64,000 bases of DNA, taken from positions 143,719,529 through 143,783,528 of the forward strand of contig OY821518.1 of assembly GCA_963682025.1 (NCBI GenBank). Reading direction: 5' to 3'. This stretch comes from Cordilura impudica. Lineage: Eukaryota; Arthropoda; Insecta; Diptera; Scathophagidae. Below are positions 32,210 to 42,690 of the stretch, one piece after another; position 1 is the stretch's first letter, and the number at the start of each line of letters is the position of its first letter. A program made the position numbers and the translations under genes. The notes under the pieces are model-generated. The model worked only from the letters and a program-made list of their open reading frames with translations. It made no database searches and was not told the DNA's origin.

Positions 32210-33527
32210 TAAAGGGTCCGCCATCTAACATTTTTTTTCAACTAGTGCTTATTTCGTGAATGATAACACTTAGCTCATGTCTGATTTGACAGATAATTAG
32301 TTGTATCCTTCCGCTGAACGAATATGGTTGTGTATACGCTTGAACAACGCTGGGAAATATTGTGACATTACTTTGAAAATCATGGTAATGTTGCAGAATG
32401 TGTGCGAAAATTGCGTATGGATTTTGGAAGAAGAGAAGCACCGTCAGCCGTATGTTCGCTATCTTGTGAAAAAAGTTAAAGAAACTGGCATCCTCATCGA
32501 TAAACCAAAGCGTTAAAAGCCAAAAACAGTGCGTATACCCCAGACTATTGCTGCTGTGGCAGAAAGTGTGCGTGAAGCGCCATCAACATCAATTCACCGT
32601 CATTCTCAAGAACTGAACATTTCGGAGGCATCATTGAGACGAATTTTGCATAAAGATCTTGGTATGACGCCACACAAAGTCCAATTGGTTCAGGAGTTGA
32701 AGCCAACTGACCATCCAATGCGTTTTCGCTTCGCTAAGTGGGCCTGCGATCGACTTACAGAAGAGGCCGATTTTGCCAAAAAAAATCATCTTTTCAGATG
32801 AAGCTCATTTTGATCTTGGCGGGTATTTAAACAAGCAAAATTGTCGCATTTGGGGCACAGAAAACCCGCACGCATACATTGAAAAGCCGATACACCCAAA
32901 ACGAGTCACTGTTTGGTGCGGATTTTGGTCCAGAGGCATAATTGGGCCATTTTTCTTTGAAAATGAGCAAGGAGTGGCCGTTACAGTCAATGGCGATCGT
33001 TATCGGGCCATGTTGAACGAATTTTTGTTCACAAAAATTGAAGAGGAGGATATTGGCAACATTTGGTTTCAACAGAACGGCGCTACGTGCCACACAGCCG
33101 AAGCTACACTCGATGTTTTGCGCCCTGTTTTTGAAGATCGCATTATCAGCCGCAGAGCTGATGTCGTTTGGCTACCTCGGAGCTACGATTTGACACCGGA
33201 CTATTATTTGTGGGGTGCCCTCAAAGATAAGTGTTACGCCAACAAGTCAGAGACAATTGACGCTTTAAAGGACAATATTCGTGAAGCCATTGGTGAAATA
33301 CAGCTGCACACAATCGATAATGTGCTTAAAAATTGGACCGATCGTGTAGGCTACTGCATGGCCAGCCGAGGCAGCCATTTGAATGAAATTATTTTCCATT
33401 ATTAACCGGAAGGATTGTAATTTCAAATAAAAAAAGAAATTTGAGATAATATTCAGTAGTTTTTTTTTTTTTTTTTTTTTTTTATAACATTTTCAAAAAA
33501 AAAAAAAATTATTTGGCGGACCCTTTA
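32210..33527 (+). mobile_element. Tc1/mariner element, nearly intact (1318 bp)
   Basis: Inverted ends TAAAGGGTCCGCCA at 32210-32223 and TGGCGGACCCTTTA at 33514-33527, perfect over 14 bp, each flanked by TA (32208-32209, 33528-33529). A single transposase frame fills the middle. A poly-T run (about 33462-33483) near the right end may have expanded after insertion. Few disabling changes, so insertion is relatively recent compared with other elements here. Confidence 0.93.
32323..33405 (+). pseudogene. Tc1/mariner transposase (DDE_3 type), recently inactivated
   Basis: Starts at ATG 32323 (MVVYTLEQRWEIL) and ends with TAA at 33403-33405, about 360 codons. Two N-terminal HTH regions (NVAECVRKLRMDFGRREAPS; NISEASLRRILHKDLGMTP), then the catalytic domain with SDEAHFDLGGY, WFQQNGATCHTA and LPRSYDLTPDYYLWG. 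The middle catalytic residue of the expected F-Q-Q-D-G-A motif is Asn (AAC at 33076-33078). The spacing from it to the third Asp (33187) is 36 residues. Other lesions: TGA in the first helix (about 32362), a second frame change near 32450, TAA at about 32514, and a frameshift at an eight-A run near 32780. The four lesions are simple, and the rest of the family sequence is well kept. Confidence 0.92.
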
Positions 33528-33529
33528 TA

Positions 33530-35380
33530 TTTACTTAGTACTTAGAATGCGTCAAATTCATAACATAGTAAATTTTTTATTCGATAACAGGGGAAAAGTT
33601 GTAGAAAAGTAAACAAATTTTGGAAAACGTTTTGCAAGTTTTACTGTTTTAATGCTACATTTAGAAAAAGTTGACAAGTTTCGACTGCTGGCCTACTAAC
33701 TAGGGACACATTTAGTTAGTCTTTAAAGTTAAAAATTTTAATGTAACAAAAGCGCAAAAGTCAATTTTGAGTATTTATTTCGCTGGGCAGCTTTATTCAG
33801 CTGCTGAAATAAACACTTTGCATTTAGATAAATCTATCTCAATTTATCAAATAAGGTACGCCATCTAAAGAATGGTATGCCACCCCTTCAGGAATCAATT
33901 ATATGCTTGATTTATGAATGATAATGTGGTCTGACATGCAAATGGGCGGAGTATATTATGCACATTATTTATGATTTTGTTTTCATATAATTGTTTGCCT
34001 TTTTATCCTTTTTACACTTTTTACGTTTTTCTTTTTGCAACATATGACAGCAATCTCTTAATTTGCATTAATAGACATACGAGTATACTGTGGAAAAAAG
34101 GATATAGAAAGAAAACAAAGAAAAATTATTTTAAACATTAAGAATTTTATTTACGCTACAATTGTTGCATTTTATACAATGATGACAATTTTTTTTTACA
34201 AATATAATATGACGGGGTTAATGAGGCGTGCAACATAAACAACTGTTAAGAATTTTCAATCTGGGATTTTGTTTTTGTTAAAGAAAGATTTAAAAAAATC
34301 AAGGGAAAGATATTTTATGGTTGTAATGTTTTTTTTTTTTTTTTTTTCTTAATATTTCAAATTAGCACCTGTATTCATAATAACTCAGTCAAATATTATT
34401 TATATAATTTAAATATTTTGTATCATTGGTTTTATTAAACCTTAAAATACAACATTGTGGTCGTGGTTGTGGTTATTTGTTTCCTTTGTCGTTTGAAAAA
34501 TAAAAACTGACTACTGAAAAACAATTTGTGTCAGTTTTAATACTCCTCTCTGCAACGCATAAAATTAAATGATTCATTTCGTGCTGTTAGTTGGTTTCAA
34601 CGCATCGTGCTTAATTTGCATAATAAAAAATATTTAAAAATAAACCGAATCAACCGAAAACATTTAAATTAATTTGTAATTAACATTCATGGTTTAATTT
34701 CGGCTTGATGTGAATTTTGTTTGATTTACTCGTACCTACCTTTTTTTTTTATAGAGCTATACAAACTTTGAAAAAATTAGCTTCACGTTTATTTAATGCA
34801 AATAAAGATAAAGACTGAAGATTTGAAATATATTTTTGGATGTTTTAACATGTTATCTTAATTAGCTCATGTATTATTGGATTGTACAAATAACAGTTAA
34901 GAACTGAAGTATGGAAATGTCATTTTTCAACACGAGTACAAAGAAATTATAAATTTTTTATGCCCACTAAAGAATTATTATATTGATACATTATATCACA
35001 GGTTTTATCTGTTGTTTGAAATATTTATTGTTCACCATAATAACATTTGTTTTTTATTTAAAATTTATTGGTTTATGATGTGGTTATTAATATGGCTCCT
35101 AATAATAATTTTAATTATTTTTTTTTTTCTTTTTAGGTAATTAACTTGATTCTAATCACCCATTGGAAATTAATTCGTAAGTAGTACAAAATGCTTCAAA
35201 ATCACAATATATTAATTATGATTTAAAATGGTATGAATTTGACTTACAGTTTTTAAATAGTTTTTAATAGAAAGTTAGTGCCCTCATCCCACCTATCGGA
35301 AACATTTTAATATCTGGTCTCTAGCGCAACCTTCCGGATCCAATTTTTACAAAATTGTTATTTTCATGTCAGTACGATAT
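33530..35380. other. AT-rich sequence, no gene seen
   Basis: About 1.8 kb with several poly-T and poly-A runs (for example 34328-34348). No open frame with recognisable similarity, no repeat family shared with other parts of the window. Confidence 0.45.
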
Positions 35381-35460
35381 TTTTATACCCTGGTAATGGC
35401 ATAATAAGTTTGTGCTGATATTTGTAACTGTCAAAAATAACTATCCTAAAGCAAAATTGC
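35381..35460 (-). repeat. R1 3'-end fragment
   Basis: Reads TTTTTATACCCTGGTAATGG, TTTGTGCTGATATTTGTAAC and CAAAAATAACTATCC on the plus strand, the inverted R1 3' end, decayed. Confidence 0.5.
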
Positions 35461-35882
35461 TAAAATTTAGCTCCCTCTTTGAAACAGCCCAACTGTACAG
35501 TTCCAGTTGTTTATATGGTTCCCGGCTTAAAAAGCGTTAAATATTGGTGAAGAATATAAAAGCGTCCACTTAAATAATAACGTAAAATTTTAAGGCCGAG
35601 TTGAATTACTAGTCCAGTACAGTGAAGCCTTCAAAGGGTTTGCCGTTTCAGATCAAATAAAGAACCATTATTTGCCATTTCATGCTTCAGCAACTAGCTT
35701 AAGCAAATCAATTTGGATTAATTTTATCAAATGAACTCTTAATTTTTTGTTATTTTTTCCCTTTTTTTTTATAAATTTTTAGAATAATTCGGGGCATATG
35801 GTTATTATTTATTGATAGAGTAGAAGAGATGGATACGTATGAGTGATATTTTTAATTTTAAACCAAACATGCATCAGTATTT
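35461..35882. other. spacer, no gene seen
   Basis: Contains a phrase near 35595-35650 (TCCAGTACAGTGAAGCC, TTCAAAGGG) that faintly recalls repeat family R4; too weak to call. Confidence 0.3.
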
Positions 35883-36652
35883 TTATACCGTATACCACTA
35901 TGTGGCTATATTATAATGACTTTGTGCTGATGTCTGTAACTACCAAAAATATTTGACATTGACCCATCTTTTATTATACCGATCGACTCAGAATCACATT
36001 CTGAGAATTTGCGAGAATTTGAGTCGATATGGCGATGTCCGTCCTTCTGTCTGTCTGTCTGTGCGTCCATGTAAAACTTGTAATCAAACTACAATATGAG
36101 TATATTTTGATGAAATTTAGTATATAAGCTTCCATCGGCCATAGGATGAACGCTATTGAAATTGGGGAAAATCGGTTTATGATCTGACCTAGTCCACATA
36201 CAACTGACCCCTATTAGCTCGACTTAAATTGTCATAATATCCAAATTATCATATAGATATCGGCCAAAGTAGGTTTGTATATGTTTATTACATCCATTTA
36301 TCAGTAGTCAAAAAATAAACCCTATGGGAAAATTCTTACTCATAGCCCCTATATGAAGCTGATTCCCGATCTTCATTTGAATCTATCAAAAAATAAAAAA
36401 TTGCAAAGATTTTTCTCAAAGTTGATTTTTACATGTTTTTGCAAAAAATAAGTGACCTTACCAAATATGGTCAGAAGCGGTCCATTTTTTGATATAGTCC
36501 TCATATATATATAGCATCCGACCTGAACTTTTTCATATACGAATGGAAAAAAAAATTGATAACAATGCCACTCAAATTTGGTTTATGCTGACTTTCTATA
36601 TCTAATTAGTTGGACCTAAGAAATAGGGTCTATTAACGCATGGTATAGGATA
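35883..36652 (-). repeat. dispersed repeat family R1, copy c
   Basis: Full-length but inverted relative to copies a, b and d: plus strand opens TTATACCGTATACCACTATG and closes TTAACGCATGGTATAGGATA. The terminal palindrome is missing or degraded at its 5' end. The CTGTCTGTCTG run lies at 36049-36062. Confidence 0.8.
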
Positions 36653-36819
36653 TTGTTTATGTTAGAATTATTTAAATTAAATAATTAACCCAATTCAATA
36701 AAGAAATGAAAACTATTGATTTGAAAATAAATTGTCGACTGAGAGAAATATCTTGGGACAAATTTAAATGAAAATAATTTGAATGAACGATGAAATAAAA
36801 TATAAAAAGTAAATAGTTT

Positions 36820-36934
36820 ATAATTATTTAAGTACAAGTATTTATAAAAAGATTTCAACATTCCCTGTGATTTATTTTGTTTTGTAGTAAGGTTCAAACC
36901 GAACTGTTTTCTTTTTAAACCGTTCGGAACGACG
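36820..36934 (-). pseudogene. gypsy element, 3' end beyond the Transib insertion
   Basis: Minus-strand reading RVPNGLKRKQFGLNLTTKQ continues the basic tail of the gypsy pol polyprotein that is cut by Transib-2. The following 38 bp (GATTTCAAC...TTATTTAAG, plus strand ATTTAAGTACAAGTATTTAT) recur at 42385-42425, suggesting it is part of the LTR. Confidence 0.5.
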
Positions 36935-37602
36935 CACAGTGGACCATTTGACGAAAAGGCGGTCAAAAATCTATAACTTTTGAGTGGATTGGAATTTTGA
37001 TATGCAGTTTTTTTGTTTCGTAGGTGAGACTTTAGCCTTTAAGTTTTGCTATAAAACGTAATTCTCGACCGAAAATAAAAAAAGTTACGGAGGGTTTAAA
37101 GTACATTTTCATTTGTAGTTGAATTTTAGTACAAAAGTGAAGTGTTCAAAGGTGAAAAAAGATTTTATTTAATATAATCTCTTATTTTTTCAGTTAATTT
37201 TACAACTAATACTTTTTAACAATTTTTTAAGTTAAGGCCAAAGGTTGTTTTTTTCTTAAAGATCCCGAGTTAAAATATAATTTATTAAGCAGCGAACGTA
37301 AAAGTTACCTTAAATTGGTTCAACATAGAGAAGTTTCAATGAAAAACTCGTATGTTTTTGCTTTAGTTAAATTTTTTTTTATAGTCTTTTTAAATATTTC
37401 TGTATCAATTTTTATGGTAAATTTATGAAATATAACAATTTTTATTGTAAATTTACAAAATATATAAATTTTTAAATCAAGAAAATTTATTAACTATATA
37501 AAAAAAGTGTAACTTATTGTTAGTGTAATGGAAAATTACTTTAAATCAACCAATTTTAGTAAAAATTTCTTCCAAATAGCATTGGTTTTCACCTTCTACA
37601 AG

Positions 37603-39541
37603 TTATTTAGCTTCTTCGTCTAATTCAATAGAGGTAGTTTTCCATTTTTGAATGTTGGACATATATGGATCTGAAGTGCACAACAAAATAGTGATAAGGT
37701 CTTCCTCATTAGTACAACAACTGTGCTCGCGAAAGAATCTGTAGTCTTTGTTTCTTTTTTCTTGCGCTTCTTCAGATAGATCTCCTATTGGTAGCATATT
37801 GTTTTGAATTATTTGTTCCCCATGGTACAAAATTTTATGAACTGTGGATGGCATATATCTCCAAGAGTATTTTTCATTATAAAGTATAGCTGTTTTATTG
37901 GCGTACTCTCCAAATTTTTTTGAATCGTCTTATTAATTCATGATCTACAAATGTGATTGTTGCTGCAGTTTCCGGATCGGAAAAAAAATCTCCTTGCAGT
38001 ATTTCCATCATTTGTGTTTCCTTCCCCTTGTTTTGGTTGGTCGATTACGAGGCCTAGCTGTAGATATTTTTGTTGAATTTGTTTTTTTTTTGCTTTCTTT
38101 TTTCTTCATTTTCTTTGTTTTTTCTCACTGTGTCGGTTAACGGACCAAATTCCAAATCATAACCCAATTTAAGAATATGCTCCATGAAACGTATTCTAGC
38201 ATGAAGAGGGGACATTCCAAATTCGTACGCTTAATTAAAACTATCGTCTTCTGGTGGGGGTTGGCTTAATTGACTTGATGTCTTTTGGCATATAATGCAG
38301 CCTGACGTTGACTTTGTTCCAGTTAAAGATTGTGCAACTTTTCCATCAATCATTGTGAGACACATTTTAAAATGTACTTCAATGTCTTGGTCATCAAATT
38401 TAAATATTACTGGTTGACGTTCCTTGATTTGATCTTTTATTTTTTGAACTTCTTCAGTTATGGCATCTTTGGTTTCCTTTTTGAATGCAAATTTTATTGG
38501 TCTGCAATACTTCAATATATCAATCAATTCATATATCAATTTCTGTTGCTCTACTAGTTGACGGCTCTAAGACGCTATACCTTTTTGTTAAGCGCAATGG
38601 AACGAAAGATACCATAAATAAATTAGCATCTGATGAATTTTCGGCATTAAATTGCTTGTATTGTTACTGACCAGAGGATCCATCACATCCCCATTTAGAA
38701 ATTAAAGTAATGCTGCCATTACCAATTTTTTTTAAATGATCAGTATCAAGCGTGTTTAGCAATCGTTCTGCAGTATGTTCAAGGAGATCTTGCAATTTCA
38801 TTTCTGCTGATGTTGAAGTGACACTAATAAATAGCAGATTGTGAAGGTAAGCATTCTTTTTTGGCAGAAACTAAATCTCGATACTCTGAAAAAATCCCAC
38901 AATTATTTTCATTGATTCGCTTCCGCAATTCCTTATATCGATTTTTGTCAATTTCAAATCCAACAATAGGGCGAACGCTTCTTCCGGCGTAAATTTTAAA
39001 ATCCTCTTTGTGCGCCTTGGGCTCGCTTCTACTATTTTTTCAATTATTTCAATTTTATTTTTTTTATTTTGGGTTGGTTTAATTTGGTGCAAAATGAATC
39101 CTTAATAATTCTTTGAGAAATTTCTTCATTGATATTCTCCAGCTTGCGCCTTCGAGATCTTTCACTACATCCGTCAATTGGTTTTGCTGGTAGACCCTTT
39201 TTTCCACTTTCGTTGGCAGTTGTAGATGCACTCTCAAAAATAAGTTCCTTTATTAATCACTCTTTCTAACATTTGTACATCTTTGCCTTGCTATGAGAGC
39301 ATTCAATGTACCGTCTTTTCAAATTCGATGCAAAATTAGTAATTTTTCCTTTCTGCATTTCATTGTCTTCTAGGGTACAATTATTAAAGAAGTCGTTGCT
39401 CACTATGTGCAAAATTACATCGTCTACATCATTTCGTTGAAAATAAATATCTGCCAGATCTCTGTAACAGTACTTAGCCATTGCACAAATTGTAATGAAT
39501 AATGATTGTGGAAACATTATTATAAATACTCTTTCTTGCAA
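37603..39541 (-). pseudogene. Transib transposase (RAG1-like), copy 2, degenerate
   Basis: Same motif order as copy 1. This copy keeps W-G-C-D-G-S-S-G (about 38680), the probable first catalytic Asp, but the next codons contain TAA. It keeps TMIDGKVAQSLTG and KSTSGCIICQ, FGMSPLHARIRFMEHIL, and an uninterrupted C-terminus from MPSTVHKILYHGEQIIQ through LPIGDLSEEAQEKRNKD and FREHSCCTNEED to ILLCTSDPYMSNIQ and E-E-A-K stop (37605-37603). A block upstream of the C-terminal segment (the R-K-I-N-A-K-K-F region of copy 1) is deleted near 37923. Not functional. Confidence 0.9.
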
Positions 39542-39551
39542 TTATGTAAAA

Positions 39552-39900
39552 TAAAAATTTTTATCTTTTATTACCACTTTTAGAAGCATAAAAAACCCAC
39601 ACCCTAACTCCTTTTAAAAGGTGAAGCATACCTGTTCATATCTTAAAGGGCTATGTCGCAATAGTTTTTTTGTACCATTTACAAATTTTTATCTTTTATT
39701 ACCACTTTTAGAAGCATAAAACACCCACACCCTAACCCCTTTTAAAAGGTGAAGCATACCTGCTCATATCTTAAAGGGCTATGTCGCAATATTTTTTTTA
39801 CCATTTACAAATTTTTATCTTTTACTACCACTTTTAGAAGCATAAAAAACCCACACCCTAACCCCTTTTAAAGGGCTATGTCGCAATAGTTTTTTTTTTT
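39552..39900. repeat. tandem triplication inside Transib-2 (~126-bp unit)
   Basis: Three head-to-tail units each beginning AATTTTTATCTTTTATTACC (about 39556, 39682, 39808) and containing CACCCTAACCCCTTTTAAA. The third unit is shortened by about 26 bp. Copy 1 has only one unit (about 10800-10925), so the expansion is specific to this copy. Confidence 0.85.
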
Positions 39901-40301
39901 ACCATTTACCTGTTATTTAAATTGTTTCCCATTTTGTCAGGTATTTAAACTATGTAACTCTAATTCAGACTATTAATGTTTTTGAAAGATACCTATGTAA
40001 ATGTATCTGTAACAATTAAGCCCACTATATCTCAAGTATATAACAACTCCTGACAACTCTACCGACACGCAAAAAATACACCGCGGTGCACCGGTACGAC
40101 CAACTTTTGTATTCATAACACTCAGACGGACGGACGGACATCGGTTAATCGACTCAGAAAGTGTTTTTGAGATAGAGTCGCAATTTTTTGGCTCCCGAGG
40201 TTTACTAGTATTTACTTTCAAATGAATAACATAACTTTAAAATCGGTAAAAAAAAAAATGATTTTTGGCCGCCTTCTCAAAATATGGTCCACTGTGCAAC
40301 G

Positions 40302-41636
40302 CAAATGTAAATTGATGTCTGGCATCTCCACACCACAAGCATTGCTAGTTGTTTGACGCGAAAAACCACTTGAATCTGAGCCGAGTAATGATACTTCTGG
40401 ATTCTGTACTGGATTTTTGATTGTACGGTCTGGATTTATTTGGACGGGAATGTTGCAGTTCTGTTCAAGGTCTATATCGATATCATCATTATCGTGGTTG
40501 GAATTGACTTAATGTAGAGATCTCCGTTTAAGTCGTAGCTGATTTTGATGTCTTCGTATAGTTCTATGTCCAGTTCAATTCTATATATTAAACGACCATA
40601 TACCTGTTTGATTACTCCGCTAACCCATTTTTTGCTTCCAATATAGTTTCGAGCGAGTATATGCTGATCAACTATAAACTTTGTGTTGTGTTGTTGCTTT
40701 TGTGGTCTAGATGGAAATAATGCAGATAAAATTGTTCGAGCTTGCCGACCATGTATGATTTCAGAAGGAGATTTTCCTGTCAATGGGCTTGGTGGTTAAG
40801 TACTTATACAAAGCTCGGTGTCTATTACCGTTCTTACCGTCCTTTCAGCTAACCCATTGGATTGGGTGGAAAGGTGCAATTGTGAGATGTTCAATGGAGT
40901 TTAGCTTGCAAAAAACCTGAAATTCCGTTGAAGTAAATTGAGCTCCATTATCACTGGCGATTGTGCTCGGAGGCCCCTCCACGGAAAATATTTCTTATAA
41001 AGCATGGATTGTGGTTGGTGAAGTTGCTGTTGACATTTCTACCACATATGAAAACTTTGAAAACGAATCCACAACAATGAGCCACATACGGGAGAAAAAA
41101 GGACCAGCAAAATTAATATCGATCCTTTCCCATGGTTGCTTAGCTTCTGGCCATGTCGAGAAAATACGTTTAGGACTCTTAGCAGTTTCTTGACATACCG
41201 AGCATGTACTGCATAACTTTTCAGCCATTCATTTCATCCTACTCGATCCCCAGTGACCTTCATGAAGCATTTATAATACTTTTTCCCGAAGTTTTAACGG
41301 TATAACGACCCGTGTGTATTCGGTGTGGAGAAGAAGAACTCCGCTATGGAATGATAAGGAGAGTTTTCGATTGAAATATGGAATTAAATCATCTTCAGAT
41401 TTTGATATATAAACTGGCCATCCATTAAAAACATTCCGAATTACCACTTTAAGAATGTTATCTTGAGTTGTGTGCTCAGTAACAATATAAGAGTTGATTT
41501 GAAATTCAATGACGGTTGCTTAATACGTGTCTTCAATATTGAGCATATGCTGTTCCTTCTCATCGAATTCGCGATCTTCTCCAATTGGAAGTCTAGAAAG
41601 TACATCAGCGTTAGCGTGCTGCGTAGTATTGTAAGT
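40302..41636 (-). pseudogene. Ty3/gypsy pol: post-RNase H region and integrase
   Basis: Read right to left: TTQHANADVLSRLPIGED (end of RNase H), then a linker, LHEGHWG-like zinc region, CSTCSVCQETAKSP, PWERIDINFAGPF, WLIVVDSFSKFSYVVEM (integrase core), and TGKSPSEIIHGRQART with a chromodomain-less C-terminal segment KWVSGVIKQVYGRLIYRI. The first integrase Asp (usual I-D-F-A-G-P-F) is Asn here. Stops and frameshifts throughout. The tail continues to 40302 and, across the Transib-2 insertion, at 36820-36929. No env-like frame was seen. Confidence 0.8.
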
Positions 41637-42391
41637 GGACAAAATCACGAAGAACACATTCAAAATGTCAGTAAAATTTTCCAAAATCTTAAACGATATG
41701 GTCTTAGATGCAATAAGGAAAAATGCTTCTTTGCGAAAAAAAGTGTCGAATATGTCGGACATATTATTGACGCAAAAGGAATTATGCCATCGGAAAAAGG
41801 ACTAGATGCAATAAATGTAATGCCCAGACCACAAAATATCAAAGAGGTTGAAGCTTTCATTGGTACTATTACATCAAGTTCATGCCAAACTTTTCAGAAA
41901 AAGCTGCAGCTCTTAATCAACTAAGAAGAACCAATGCTAACTTCGATTGGGGTGATCAACAAGAAAAAGCCTTTCAATCTCTGAAGGATGCCATTGTACA
42001 GGTAGTACGTGTTGTACATTATAACGACAAATTTCCAATCATCTAAGCAACTGATGCTTCTAAGCTTGGTATTGGAGCAGTGTTGTCCCATCGCTACCCT
42101 GATGGCTCCGAAAAGCCAATCGCATTCGCTTCAAAAACTCTTACCGAAAGTCAAGTAAATTATTCGCAAATTGAAAAGGAAGCTCTATCGATCATCTTTG
42201 GGGTAACACGTTTTCACCAGTATCTTTTTGGAAGACATTTCAAATTGGTAACTGACCACCAAGCTCTTACGACATTATTTCATCCATACAAGAAGCTACC
42301 AGTCATGACTCTACATCGGTTACAGCGGTGGGCCAATATTCTCCAAGCTTATGATTATACGATAAAATATGAAAAATTAAGTAGTGTATAG
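41637..42391 (+). pseudogene. Ty3/gypsy pol: RT thumb and RNase H, inverted relative to integrase
   Basis: Plus-strand reading EEHIQNVSKIFQNLKRYGLR, NKEKCFFAKKSVEYVGHII, ASKLGIGAVLSHRYPDGSEK, QVNYSQIEKEALSIIFGV, FGRHFKLVTDHQALTTLF and WANILQAYDYTIKYE. The next residues expected in an intact pol (the T-T-Q-H-A-N-A-D segment) are found on the minus strand immediately left of 41637. The two segments are therefore pieces of one pol with the RT-RNase H part flipped. Internal TAA at about 42043. Confidence 0.8.
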
Positions 42392-42425
42392 TTATTTAAG
42401 TACAAGTATTTATAAAAAGATTTCA
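42385..42425. repeat. possible partial gypsy LTR (direct repeat of 36824-36864)
   Basis: TTATTTAAGTACAAGTATTT and the next ~18 bp are shared with 36824-36864, where they follow the end of pol. Sequence diverges outside this block. Confidence 0.4.
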
Positions 42426-42462
42426 ACCGTTATTCCATTTTTACATAAAATTTATTTATTTA

Positions 42463-42690
42463 AGCCTGAGCTACAATTTTGTTGAAGAATGAAATGAGAA
42501 ATTCTTAACGACTCTTGAGTTATAGCTGAAAAGCTAAGCAAATAAAGATAAGGAAAAAATATAAAAGGTAATATCAAAAAGTTTAACCTGAAAATGCCAA
42601 ACCCTTTGGATATTTTACTATACTGGCCGCCTAATACTTTCACTTGGACTTGGAATTTCTCAAGCCAATGAACCGGAAAATGTTCCACAG
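42463..42690 (-). repeat. dispersed repeat family R4, copy a
   Basis: Shares with 44660-44850 and 49338-49545 the order (plus strand here): AAGCCTGAGCTACAATTTTG, TGAGTTATAGCTGAAAAGC, AAATATAAAAGGT, TTGGATATTTTACTATACTGG, CTTGGACTTGGAATTTCTCA. No ORF. Class unknown. Confidence 0.7.

Larger units (their letters stand above)
36935..40296 (-). mobile_element. Transib DNA transposon, copy 2 (3362 bp), inserted in a gypsy element
   Basis: Ends CACAGTGGACCAT on both sides, each followed inward by a 23-nt spacer and AAAAATC (left nonamer-like 36965-36973; right 40266-40258). Flanks are CGACG (36930-36934) and CAACG (40297-40301), a 5-bp duplication with one later change. Highly similar to 7961-11874, with three structural differences: a triplicated ~126-bp unit at about 39552-39900, loss of about 560 bp present in copy 1 (junction near 40168), and several small deletions. 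Sequence on both sides is the same gypsy pol tail, so the host of this insertion is known. Confidence 0.93.

Noticed and set aside
36685..36966. 93-codon minus-strand ORF starting inside the Transib end
   Set aside because: The ATG lies in the Transib terminus; the downstream part is the basic tail of gypsy pol and then AT-rich sequence.
7961..40296. Segmental duplication linking 8-12 kb and 37-40 kb
   Set aside because: Similarity stops exactly at the CACAGTG ends and each copy has its own 5-bp duplication, so two transposition events explain it.
41463..41924. Single 153-codon gene starting at 41463
   Set aside because: Only the part after about 41637 is gypsy RT; the first 60 codons are the antisense of the gypsy linker. 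The frame crosses an inversion junction by chance.
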